Shown: positions 30,219 to 41,272 of the stretch, piece after piece
Numbering within the stretch: the stretch's first letter is position 1
Layout: every line of letters begins with the position of its first letter
DNA from: Tetraselmis striata
Lineage: Eukaryota; Chlorophyta; Chlorodendrophyceae; Chlorodendrales; Chlorodendraceae
Length of the DNA stretch: 64,000 nucleotides
Assembly (NCBI GenBank): GCA_006384855.1
Contig: VCJN01000095.1
Span: forward strand, 42,841-106,840
Reading direction: 5' to 3'
The notes under the pieces: generated by a model
What the model was told of the DNA's origin: nothing
What the model saw: the letters and a program-made list of their open reading frames with translations, nothing else
Databases searched by the model: none
Program-made: the position numbers and the translations under genes

Positions 30219-33200
30219 TTACCCAAAAAAAAAAAAGCAGCACTACAAGATCAGCAATACAGTACAAGCCGCCTACAGGCGGCCCGCATCCCGCACGAGG
30301 CCGCGCATGTCGGGCCGGTCGTCAGGTCTACGGGGCGGGCACGGCGCGAATCGCCACGCCCGCCGCCTGTACCGGCACCGGACGCCGGAGGCCGTCGTTC
30401 GACCGTCGCCCGTCCGTCGACGGACGCCGGGCCCCGGGTCGGCGGACTGCCCCCGCACCGCGGCGACCCCTTTTTACACCATCATGTTACAGCAACATAT
30501 CCTCGGACCACCGTGTATATAGTCGCTGTATAAATACTAAGCGGCAAAAAGGGGGCGAGTCTCGCTTGCTGATTCAGCAGTAAAAACGCGCTGCGGTACC
30601 GCGTTATTTTGGCGTTTTAGACGAATATATGACGTGCCTGGGCTAGAATACACGCGCATCCATTCAGAATCTTGCCGTACACGGACCAGTGCCTAGAAAT
30701 GAAACGAGCACAGATCGAACGTATGACGGTTCATTCACGAAGACGCAGCACACGAGGACGGACGGAGGACGGACGCCTAAAAATCCGTGATAAAACCGTA
30801 TTGCAACCGGTATCGATTCTCTCGTATTCCAGGCGATTTCGGACGCGGCTCTCCTTGTCCTCCGCTCAACCCAAGAGGTAGGGGAAAAAGAGACGTATTA
30901 TTTTGTACTAAGCGGCGCTTCGCGCCGGGGATTTGTGGAGGTGCCCCTACCTCTTGGGTTGAGCGTGGTGCGGGATGCGGGCCGCTTTTAGCCGGCTTGT
31001 ACAGTAGTGTTGATCTTGTAATACTGTTGTTTCCGGGTAATAATGCTTTTAGCGTTAGATTTGTCAGTATTTCATTTTTCAAAAGAGACGTATTATTTTG
31101 TAAACCAGATTAAATCTGCAAGCCGCGTAAAAGCGGCCCGCTAACTACTGGTGTGCATTACAAAAAGGCCGGTACCCAACCCACCGCTAAAAGTTGTATT
31201 ACCCAAAAAAGAAAAAAGCAGCACTACAAGATCAGCAATACAGTACAAGCCGCCTACATGCAGCCCGCATCCCGCACGAGGCCGCGCAGGTCGGGCCGGT
31301 CGTCAGGTCTACGGGGCGGGCACGGCGCGAATCGCCACGCCCGCCGCCTGTACCGGCACCGGACGCCGGAGGCCGTCGTTCGACCGTCGCCCGTCCGTCG
31401 ACGGACGCCGGGCCCCGGGTCGGCGGACTGCCCCCGCACCGCGGCGACCCCTTTTTACACCATCATGTTACAGCAACACATCCTCGGACCACCGTGTATA
31501 TAGTCGCTGTATAAATACTAAGCGGCAAAAAGAGGGCGAGTCTCGCTTGCTGATTCAGCAGTAAAAACGCGCTGCGGTACCGCGTTATTTTGGCGTTTTA
31601 GACGAATATATGACGTGCCTGGGCAAGAATACACGCGCATCCATTCAGAATCTTGCCGTACACGGACCAGTGCCTAGAGCAAAGATCGAACGTATGACGG
31701 TTCATTCACGAAGACGCAGCACAGGAGGACAAACGGAGGACGGACGCCTAAAAATCCGTGATAAAACCGTATTGCAACCGGTATCGATTCTCTCGTATTC
31801 CAGGCGATTTCGGACGCGGCTCTCCTTGTCCTCCGCTCAACCCAAGAGGTAGGGGAAAAAGAGACGTATTATTTTGTACTAAGCGGCGCTTCGCGCCGAG
31901 GATTTGTGGAGGTGCCCCTACCTCTTGGGTTGAGCGTGGTGCGGGATGCGGGCCGCTTTTAGCCGGCTTGTACAGTAGTGTTGATCTTGTAATACTGTTG
32001 TTTCCGGGTAATAATGCTTTTAGCGTTAGATTTGTCAGTAATTTATTTTTCAAAAGAGACGTATTATTTTGTAAACCAGATTAAATCTGCAAGCCGCGTA
32101 AAAGCGGCCCGCGGACTACTGGTGTGCATTACAAAAAGGCCGGTACCCAACCCACCGCTAAAAGTTGTATTACCCAAAAAAAAAAAAAAAGCAGCACTAC
32201 AAGATCAGCAATACAGTACAAGCCGCCTACAGGCGGCCCGCATCCCGCACGAGGCCGCGCAGGTCGGGCCGGTCGTCAGGTCTACGGGGCGGACACGGCG
32301 CGAATCGCCACGCCCGCCGCCTGTACCGGCACCGGACGCCGGAGGCCGTCGTTCGACCGTCGCCCGTCCGTCGACGGACGCCGGGCCCCGGGTCGGCGGA
32401 CTGCCCCCGCACCGCGGCGACCCCTTTTTACACCATCATGTTACAGCAACACATCCTCGGACCACCGTGTATATAGTCGCTGTATAAATACTAAGCGGCA
32501 AAAAGAGGGCGAGTCTCGCTTGCTGATTCAGCAGTAAAAACGCGCTGCGGTACCGCGTTATTTTGGCGTTTTAGACGAATATATGACGTGCCTGGGCAAG
32601 AATACACGCGCATCCATTCAGAATCTTGCCGTACACGGACCAGTGCCTAGAGCAAAGATCGAACGTATGACGGTTCATTCACGAAGACGCAGCACAGGAG
32701 GACAAACGGAGGACGGACGCCTAAAAATCCGTGATAAAACCGTATTGCAACCGGTATCGATTCTCTCGTATTCCAGGCGATTTCGGACGCGGCTCTCCTT
32801 GTCCTCCGCTCAACCCAAGAGGTAGGGGAAAAAGAGACGTATTATTTTGTACTAAGCGGCGCTTCGCGCCGAGGATTTGTGGAGGTGCCCCTACCTCTTG
32901 GGTTGAGCGTGGTGCGGGATGCGGGCCGCTTTTAGCCGGCTTGTACAGTAGTGTTGATCTTGTAATACTGTTGTTTCCGGGTAATAATGCTTTTAGCGTT
33001 AGATTTGTCAGTAATTTATTTTTCAAAAGAGACGTATTATTTTGTAAACCAGATTAAATCTGCAAGCCGCGTAAAAGCGGGCCGCTGACTACTGGTGTGC
33101 ATTACAAAAAGGCCGGTACCCAACCCACCGCTAAAAGTTGTATTACCCAAAAAAAAAAAAAAACAGCACTACAAGATCAGCAATACAGTACAAGCCGCCT

Positions 33201-35765
33201 ACAGGCGGCCCGCATCCCGCACGAGGCCGCGCAGGTCGGGCCGGTCGTCAGGTCTACGGGGCGGGCACGGCGCGAATCGCCACGCCCGCCGCCTGTACCG
33301 GCACCGGACGCCGGAGGCCGTCGTTCGACCGTCGCCCGTCCGTCGACGGACGCCGGGCCCCGGGTCGGCGGACTGCCCCCGCACCGCGGCGACCCCTTTT
33401 TACACCATCATGTTACAGCAACATATCCTCGGACCACCGTGTATATAGTCGCTGTATAAATACTAAGCGGCAAAAAGAGGGCGAGTCTCGCTTGCTGATT
33501 CAGCAGTAAAAACGCGCTGCGGTACCGCGTTATTTTGGCGTTTTAGACGAATATATGACGTGCCTGGGCTAGAATACACGCGCATCCATTCAGAATCTTG
33601 CCGTACACGGACCAGTGCCTAGAAGCAAACGAGCAATCGAACGTATGACGGTTCATTCACGAAGACGCAGCACAGGAGGACAAACGGAGGACGGACGCCT
33701 AAAAATCCGTGATAAAACCGTATTGCAACCGGTATCGATTCTCTCGTATTCCAGGCGATTTCGGACGCGGCTCTCCTTTTCCTCCGCTCAACCCAAGAGG
33801 TAGGGGAAAAAGAGACGTATTATTTTTCACTAAGCGGCGCTTCGCGCCGGGGATTTGTGGAGGTGCCCCTACCTCTTGGGTTGAGCGTGGTGCGGGATGC
33901 GGGCCGCTTTTAGCCGGCTTGTACAGTAGTGTTGATCTTGTAATACTGTTGTTTCCGGGTAATAATGCTTTTAGCGTTAGATTTGTCAGTATTTTATTTT
34001 TCAAAAGAGACGTATTATTTTGTAAACCAGATTAAATCTGCAAGCCGCGTAAAAGCGGGCCGCTAACTACTGGTGTGCATTACAAAAAGGCCGGTACCCA
34101 ACCCACCGCTAAAAGTTGTATTACCAAAAAAAAAAAAAAACAGCACTACAAGATCAGCAATACAGTACAAGCCGCCTACAGGCGGCCCGCATCCCGCACG
34201 AGGCCGCGCAGGTCGGGCCGGTCGTCAGGTCTACGGGGCGGGCACGGCGCGAATCGCCACGCCCGCCGCCTGTACCGGCACCGGACGCCGGAGGCCGTCG
34301 TTCGACCGTCGCCCGTCCGTCGACGGACGCCGGGCCCCGGGTCGGCGGACTGCCCCGCACCGCGGCGACCCCTTTTTACACCATCATGTTACAGCAACAT
34401 ATCCTCGGACCACCGTGTATATAGTCGCTGTATAAATACTAAGCGGCAAAAAGAGGGCGAGTCTCGCTTGCTGATTCAGCAGTAAAAACGCGCTGCGGTA
34501 CCGCGTTATTTTGGCGTTTTAGACGAATATATGACGTGCCTGGGCTAGAATACACGCGCATCCATTCAGAATCTTGCCGTACACGGACCAGTGCCTAGAA
34601 ATCAAACGAGCACATATCGAACGTATGACGGTTCATTCACGAAGACGCAGCACAGGAGGACAAACGGAGGACGGACGCCCAAAAATCCGTGATAAAACCG
34701 TATTGCAACCGGTATCGATTCTCTCGTATTCCAGGCGATTTCGGACGCGGCTCTCCTTGTCCTCCGCTCAACCCAAGAGGTAGGGGAAAAACAGATTAAA
34801 TCTGCAAGCCGCGTTAAAGCGGGCCGCTGACGACTGGTGTGCATTACAAAAAGGCCGGTACCCAACCCACCGCTAAAAGTGGTATTACCCAAAAAAAAAA
34901 AAAAAAAAAAACAGCACTACAAGATCAGCAATACAGTACGAGCCGCCTACAGGCGGCCCGCATCCCGCACGAGGCCGCGCAGGTCGGGCCGGTCGTCAGG
35001 TCTACGGGGCGGGCACGGCGCGAATCGCCATGCCCGCCGCCTGTACCGGCACCGGACGCCGGACGCCGTCGTTCGACCTCGCCCGTCCGTCGACGGACGC
35101 CGGGCCCCGGGTCGGCGGATTGCCCCCGCACCGCGGCGACACCTTTTTACAGCATCATTTTAAAGCATATATTACTGCTAGCTCATACTGCTAGCTCATG
35201 TAATGATGTACTCGGACCACCGTTTATATATATAGTCGCTGTATAAATAAAGAGGGCGAGTCTCGCTTGCTGATTCGGCAGTAAAAACGCGCTGCGGTAC
35301 CGCGTTATTTTGGCGTTTCAGACGAATATATGACGTGCCTGGGCTAGAATACACGCGCATCCATTCAGAACCTTACCGTCCTCGTACCTGTACCATGAAA
35401 TCAAACGACCGAACACCGAATGTATGACGGTTCATACACGAAGACGCAGCACACGAGGACGGAGGACGGACGGAGGACATTCGTGATTTTTGTAGTATGT
35501 TTCCGGTATAATTCACGATAGATCCGTCTTAGTCGCAGGATTTTAACGGACTGTGGTAGGAGTGCCTAGAAGTCAAACGAGCACATATCGAACGTATGAC
35601 GGTTCATTCACGAAGACGCAGCACAGGAAGACGGACGGAGGACGGACGCCTAAAAATCCGTGATAAAACCGTATTGCAACCGGTATTGATTCTCACGTAT
35701 TCCAGGCGATTTCGGACGCGGCTCTCCTTTTCCTCCGCTCAACCCAAGAGGTAGGGGAAAAAGGG
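30219..35765 (+). repeat. Tandem array of ~972-bp units bounded by TG...CA
   Basis: After a partial unit (30,219-30,484) come units at 30,485, 31,466, 32,439, 33,411 and 34,387, of about 981, 973, 972, 976 and 771 bp. A diverged partial unit follows to about 35,765. Each full unit contains: TGTTACAGCAACAT start; TATA-like sequence; a GCTCAACCCAAGAGGTAGGG arm and its inverse about 60 bp on; two copies of 'agagacgtattattttgta'; an A-run of 10-20; a ~50-bp imperfect inverted repeat around 'gcatcccgc/gcgggatgc'; and a GC-rich 3' part ending CACCATCA. No protein-coding capacity is convincing. TG...CA ends suggest solo-LTR-like or DIRS split-repeat origin. Confidence 0.9.
30529..30536 (+). promoter_or_regulatory. 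TATA-box-like TATAAATA in the array unit
   Basis: TATAAATA follows gtgtatatagtcgctg about 45 bp from the unit start and recurs at the same place in every unit (for example 31,511, 32,484, 33,457, 34,433). Such a position would suit an LTR-type promoter. Transcription is not shown. Confidence 0.4.
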
Positions 35766-35810
35766 TGCGGAGGCTGTTTTACACGGAAAAGCGCCATTTT
35801 ATGGCTAGGA

Positions 35811-36090
35811 AGGTTCAGCGAAAGGGGAGGGAATGTCGGAGGAGGAGCCCGCAGGGCGGAGGCGGAAAACGGGAGGGCGCTGCCGAAGGCAGCGAGCTGG
35901 AAGATGGCAGACGAGCTGCTGGTGGCTGTCCTAAGGAGCTCTCCGGCCGGGAGCGCAGGGCTTGCGGGCGATGGGGTAGCCCGTACCAAACCCCGATGGT
36001 AACGGCTTCAAACCACTACCGACCGTACGGGTCGCACTAGGACAGCTATAGTCCGTTAGGAAACCCCATAAACACGTTTAGATCATTTCA
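35811..36090 (+). repeat. Dispersed terminal repeat family, copy beside the array
   Basis: Runs from ggttcagcgaaagg to cataaacacgtttagatcat. The part from gctgccgaaggcagcgagct onwards is almost identical to 37,980-38,188. The end matches the ends at 2.64, 13.67 and 30.2 kb. Confidence 0.65.
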
Positions 36091-37959
36091 ATCATGCATT
36101 CGAGTCTGGTTTTGCCAGTTTACACGCGGTTCGTTTACGACTGCGAGCGTGGGCAGTCGGCAGGCGTGCCGACCAGACGAAGGCGGAAGATGTCTTGAGT
36201 TGTAGAGGGGTCTCGCGCCAAGAGGACCTCGATCGAGGCGCAGGCGCATCAGACGCGGGCGGGAGATGTTGACGCCGGCATGACATAGGCCGGACGTGTC
36301 GCGGAATTAAGGCGCCGTCTCCCGACGGCGCCCTAAAGCATTGCTTGGCTGCTCGCCATGGTGGCGTGCGGCATGAGCCGGAACTGCAGGCCAATAGCAG
36401 CAGCAGGGGTAGCAAAGCCCAAGTTGGCGACGAGCGCCCAGCAAAGCAGCGGCACAGGCACGAGTAGGACGAGTACAGCGGCGCGCACGAGCGCGCGAGC
36501 GCGCCGAGTACAGTCAGGTGAAGTACTGGTGCACTGTACCCGACGCGATGGTAACTCGTACCCTGTACCTGTATTGGCGATGCACGTTACGAGGGGTGGA
36601 CACGCAACAACTCGCGATGACAGCGATGTACTGCTGCTGTCATCACCAGCGGTGGTTGTTTCGCCCCCTTGCGCCAAGAGCGGCGGGTGAAACGCACAAC
36701 GCTGAGGGCGCGGAAATGTTGGAACCCTGTGTGGTCGTGCCGTACCGGTTCAGGTGTGTCGGGGTCGGTTGTCGGCGACGTCGCAGAAGACCCGCCGACT
36801 CGGTTAGCTGTCGCCGTGGGTCTTTCTTCGCGGAGAGCGGTGAGCCGACCGCCGTTGCTGCACCAACGACGGCTGCTGACCAACCCACAAAGCGTAGGCT
36901 TAGGATGATGCCACGAAACGCACAAGTCGCGTTAGGTGGCGGAGCTGTCCCCCGGCGGGCAGCTCGTGTTGTCACAGATGCGTTGCCGTGACGTTGGAAG
37001 CGGGTTGGCCGGCGTAGAGGCCCTTGTAGCCTATGCCGGCCCGTAACGATGCCAATGATGTCGGGGCGAGGGTGACGACGAGGCGGCCGCTGCTGCTGCA
37101 CCAGCGACGGCCGCCGAAGTCCCAAACCCAGAGTTGGCCAAGAGTAGTTACGTACACCACGAGACGCCAGGCACGCCAGGTGGTAGAGCTGCCCCCCGGC
37201 GGGCAGCTGCAGGTTGTCGTGGTCCTTGTGACGACGACGTTGTAGGAGACGTCGGAGACGCATCGGCACGGGCCGCACAAACGCCTCCCACTGCGACCAC
37301 AGCAAACGTTGCGGAAGCTTCATTGGGGCGAGGGCAACGAGCCCTCTCAAAACACCGGCGCGTGAGCGGCGCCACCAATGTAACAGGCCAATTACGCGAG
37401 TAGTTCCGGAAAATCACAGCATGTAACGACCGTTGATGCCACGGCGCCCTGCTGCGAGGACACGGGGACTGGGTTGCAATGTCTTGCGGGACAACAAGTG
37501 GTCGCCCCGACGACACGGACGTCCTCCTCACCTACGAGGCGCCGATTTGTTGCGGTGGGCGTAGTTGTCGTCGTTGACAACCGTGACGAGCAGCGGCCAT
37601 GGTGCCGAGCGCGTCCACCTCACCTAAACCGCAAGAGTTGACTACTGCGAGAGGGCGCTCCACTGCGGGAGCCCCGAAGGCCTGTATTGCGACTCGACTT
37701 CGGGTGGTGAGGTTTAAACCCCCCCAACGGGGACCCCTTAGCTCCAATTCCTTGCCGTGCGCATCGCCATCCGAAAACGTCCCAGCTGCAAAGCCAGGGC
37801 AAAAACGGAAAACGACCTCGGGCGCACGACTAGGGAAAACCACACTACCGAGGGGCTGTCTGTCGCTGCCTGATGTTGCAACGCATGTGCGCGGCACGAC
37901 GACTCACTACCGGGTGGATGAACCTCGGTGCGGACTTGTTCAGCCTCAGTGACCCTCGC
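36091..37959. other. No recognised gene; internal ~310-bp similarity
   Basis: Two stretches (about 36,770-36,980 and 37,070-37,250) share 'gctgctgcaccancgacgg' and 'ggagctg-cccccggcgggcag' in the same order, as if an Ala/Arg-rich segment had been duplicated. Open frames on both strands are GC-driven and cannot be assigned. As this lies between two copies of the terminal repeat family, it may be the inside of a non-autonomous element. Confidence 0.4.
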
Positions 37960-38190
37960 GCGCACAAGTACGCGAAGCCGCTGCCGAAGGCAGCGAGCTG
38001 GAAGATGGCAGACGAGCTGCTGCTGGCTGTCCTAAGTAGCTCCCCGGCCGGGAGCGCAGGGCTCGCGGGCGATGGGGTAGCCCGTACCAAACCCCGATGG
38101 TAACGGCTTGAAACCACTAAAGACCGTACGGGTCGCACTAGGACAGCTATAGTCCGTTAGGAAACCCCATAAACACGTTTAGATCATACC
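37960..38190 (+). repeat. Dispersed terminal repeat family, second nearby copy
   Basis: Nearly identical to 35,890-36,090 over about 200 bp, including 'ccgggagcgcagggc' and 'ggacagctatagtccgttag'. With the 35.8 kb copy it brackets 1.9 kb as a direct repeat. Confidence 0.8.
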
Positions 38191-38702
38191 ATGTCATACG
38201 GGTACCGGTCTTTCTGCCGGTATGGCACACATTTTCGTTATCCGAATATGACATGATAGTCGGCGATCCCATTTTATCGGATATGATAACACCTTACGCG
38301 GACTGTTTCGGTTCGTATGCGACGACGTTACGGTGAAAGTAAAAGTAAAGTTTGCCCCGGGACGTCGGTCGAAGCCCCCCTAGCACTTGACCTCTTGCGC
38401 GAACTGCAGTCGTAGGTCTGGCATAGCCCGTAGACCATTGCCTCATTCGAACCCCGAAGGGCTAAATGCATCAACCCGGGGAAACCCATGACACGCCGGG
38501 AAGATATTGCCGAAAATGCATCGGTCAGGAATCGATACCCGGACCGATCACCGACCCCACGGAACGAATCGATACCCAAATCTCCGCCAATCACTGACCC
38601 CACCGTCGCCACTCTCGTCGGCAACCAAGACTTCCTCCAAACACGCGTGCGCTTTTTTTTGGCTCCCAAGACCTTTGTGGCCGCGTCGCCGACCTGGAGG
38701 AC
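38191..38702. other. No supported gene
   Basis: A short imperfect duplication, 'gaatcgatacccggaccgat' and 'gaatcgatacccaaatctcc' (about 38,530 and 38,566), is the only structure seen. Open frames on both strands lack recognisable motifs. Confidence 0.35.
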
Positions 38703-40043
38703 ATGCTCGTCGATGCACGTCTTGCCGGCTCCCACGGTGGGGAGAAGGCGTGGACCTTCATTGGAGGCGACATGAAGCAATTGCATCTCGACAGGAGTGG
38801 TGACACCCGCCCCTTTCCCACCCGTTGCGTGTTTTCGTCCTTGTCTACCAACGAGCGACCTCTAACACTACCTCACGATCCGCAGGACCCGATGACCTCT
38901 GACTGCAGGGGAGGGGCGGGGACGAGAGCAGGGTGAACATGGGGGCCTTCCTGGCCTCCGAATACCACCGGCTTGTGTACAACGAGCTGCGGGGGATTTG
39001 CAACGAGTATGTCCAAGAAGCTCACCGGCAGTTGCGAATCTCGTCCCCTGGTTACATTGCCCGGCACAAGGCCCGCGTCATGGCAGACCCGGATTGCGGC
39101 TCGGGTCCTGCCCAGGCGACGGCGTGGCGAGGGGGGGGCTGCTCCTCATCGTCTCTCCCAATTGCTGCGCGCCACTCACTGCCGTCCGAAGGGGGCGAGA
39201 TGTGACAGTTGTCGACGCCTTGAAGTGGGTTGCACCTGGAATCGTGATGACCCCCCCCCCCCCCCCCTTCGCCTTCCACAGTGCCATTATGTTTTAGGTG
39301 CTAGTCGGGGAGGAATCTCACCCTCGCGCCTGTCTCTCCCTGCATCTCGGCCCAGTGGGAAGTCGCAGCAGCGTCGCCGCTTGGCGTCGTGCCGTGACTG
39401 GAGCACAATCGGCCGGAGGTCCTTGCCGAGCTCCGGAAGGTCCGGAATCTCTGCACTATCTAGTCGCATGGCGCAGAGCAAATCTCTCGTTCCCCTCGGC
39501 GTCGCGGACAACCGCTACCGCACGGACGTCTGCCAAGGAAACGAGGACGTTGCGACGTACTCGCGCCATGGCCTTGCTTTCCTCTTGCCTGCACAAGATG
39601 TCCACGCCAGCCCGCCCAAAGGAGGCGTCAACCTTGCGTTCGCAACAAGATGCTCGAGATGCAAGGACCTCGCGGGTGTCACCCCTTGCTTCCGCATCTT
39701 CGAGAGCATGCACCCCAACGCAGGCGCGATGATGTCGGGACCGGAGTGGCAAAATCTGTCCTATCACGTCCCCGGCATGTCTGCCTTCCTGCATGAAGTC
39801 GATCACGAGGACGAGGCCCGCCGTCGCAAGCACGAGACAGCGAGAACCATGGCGGCGGCGAAAGAGATGCGGCACTAGAACCCGGAGGCCCATATTGGGG
39901 ACAGCGAGTACGTCCTCGCGGACGTCAAAGCAGCGGTGGATGAGGCAACCGCTGGCAAGACTGACGAGCGCGATATGCGGAGGGTGGAGAGAATTAACCG
40001 CGAGGGGTGGGATTACCCGCCTCTCCGCGGTGGGGGCAGGTGA
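38703..40043 (+). pseudogene. Unrecognised multi-exon element gene with an in-frame TAG
   Basis: I do not recognise the product. Coding-like segments on the plus strand are GEKAWTFIGGDMKQLHLDRS (about 38,750), MGAFLASEYHRLVYNELRGI (38,939 on) and, from about 39,600, RCSRCKDLAGVTPCFRIFES. After those comes EWQNLSYHVPGMSAFLHEVD, then a charged helix. The last frame is open across a single TAG (39,876-39,878) and continues with NPEAHIGDSEYVLADVKAAV to a TGA at 40,041. The segments lie in different frames, so introns or frameshifts are present. A C-run (39,250-39,266) sits in one gap. Just downstream lies the methyltransferase-like remnant, so both may belong to one element. Confidence 0.4.
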
Positions 40044-40317
40044 ACGCCCGCGTCTCTTGCGTACAAACCCGTATATTGTCGCTCCTATCTCTTGTAGCGA
40101 CGAGACGCTTTTCCATACCCGACTCCCGTGCGTGGTGGAACCTTGTCGTACAGGTTGTTGCGCCGGACTTTTCCGGAGATTGGTGGTACGTTGTCGACGT
40201 ACGCAGCTCGCTTGACTGCGGGAATGCCTGGCGCGTGGTCGGAGCACACCCTGAAACACAGGCACGCTCTTTACCGCAAGATGTTGGGTATGGAAAAGCG
40301 TCAACAACCCACCTTGC

Positions 40318-40859
40318 ATGTACACATCTCCGTGGGAGTATCACTGCTTGACGGCCCGCGTAAAGACCCGGCGACAGGTCTGCGTGTGGGATCCATGCAG
40401 CGGCTTCGCCGGCACGGCACACGCTCTCTTCGGGAGGGCCAGGAGGGTGTTCTTGAGCGACGTCAACCCGTCTCGCGTGTCCCACTTCGTCGCGGACGCC
40501 TTGTCGCCGAAAACGCACGACCGCTGCCGCTGCCGCTGCCATGTGCAAGGAGCCCTTTGTTGTTGTCACGTCGCATTGGTTCACTCACATGGATTTACTC
40601 CTACCGCTGATGGCGGCCTCCAAGGCGGAAATAATTTATTGCGTGCAGATTCCGAGCACCTACTTGACGCAATAAGTGCCCCTCCCGCGAATGGACTACC
40701 TCGACAGCATGTTGACAGCGCGTCATGTACTTATCATCGCGTCAAAGCACCCAAGAAACCCCGACACCAACAGACGCGCCTTGTGGTTGATCGTCGGAAG
40801 AGATTTGGCGACTTTAACAACGCATCTCTCGGAGCACCTCGGCAAGCAACGTGGGTAGT
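40318..40859 (+). pseudogene. DNA methyltransferase-like remnant (DIRS MT type suspected)
   Basis: The first frame has VCVWDPCSGFAGTAHALFGR and FLSDVNPSRV, which resemble the S-adenosylmethionine-binding motif (D-P-C-x-G-x-x-G) and the following acidic strand of adenine methyltransferases. The frame then slips in a (GCTGCC)n stretch near 40,525. The next frame reads PFVVVTSHWFTHMDLLLPLM, IIYCVQIPSTYLTQ, an in-frame TAA (40,673-40,675), then MDYLDSMLTARHVLIIASKH and RRALWLIVG. Methyltransferase domains of this kind accompany DIRS-type retroelements, hence the suggestion. The catalytic D/N/S-P-P-Y/W box is not intact (TSHW), so activity is unlikely even without the stops. Confidence 0.45.
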
Positions 40860-41253
40860 TCGTGTATGGTCCGTGACAGGGGATTCATGCAGCTTTAGCT
40901 TCGCTGCAATAGCTCACTCGGCAATACCTCATTAATCAACATCAACGATCATAACAAATCATTTTCGACCGCAGATGTGGGTTGAATCGACTCATGTCCG
41001 TCGATTTCACAAACCGCATTTCCCTTGGTAGTGCGGCCGGGGCAGCGGGGCGCCAACGCGCGGCGGCCGGGGCAGACCGGCGCCAACGCGCCGCGGCCGG
41101 GGCAGCGCGGCGCCAACGCGCGGCGGCCAAAGATTCGGCGAGTTTAACGGCTCATCTCTCGGAGCACCCCGGCAAGCAACGTGGGTTCGTGTATGGTCCG
41201 TGACAGAGGATTCATGCACCTTAAGCTTCGTTGCAATAGCTCACTGGGCAATT
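40808..41253 (+). repeat. Duplicated tail flanking a 30-bp GC-rich minisatellite
   Basis: About 120 bp ('gcatctctcggagcacctcg' through 'gcaatagctcactcggcaat') at 40,808-40,930 is repeated with changes at 41,131-41,253. Between the copies, at about 41,030-41,130, lie three units of a 30-bp repeat, GGCCGGGGCAGCGCGGCGCC plus aacgcgcggc. The same unit with one change forms a larger array at 49.3 kb. Confidence 0.85.
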
Positions 41254-41272
41254 TACCGCTTGTAACACATTA

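Noticed and set aside
38440..38480. Possible tRNA-like TΨC phrase (cattcgaacccc)
   Set aside because: No acceptor stem, D-arm or anticodon arm can be built around it. No tRNA or rRNA gene was found elsewhere in the window by eye.
39456..40325. 289-codon minus-strand ORF
   Set aside because: It is the antisense of better plus-strand coding segments and has no recognisable motif.
3169..40675. A changed nuclear genetic code with TAA/TAG read as Gln
   Set aside because: All Gln codons in the placed exons of the sialyltransferase-like and U-box genes and in the 623-aa RT ORF are CAA or CAG. TAA also ends gene B just before a TGTAA signal. Decay of element copies is simpler. The bias itself is kept as a finding.
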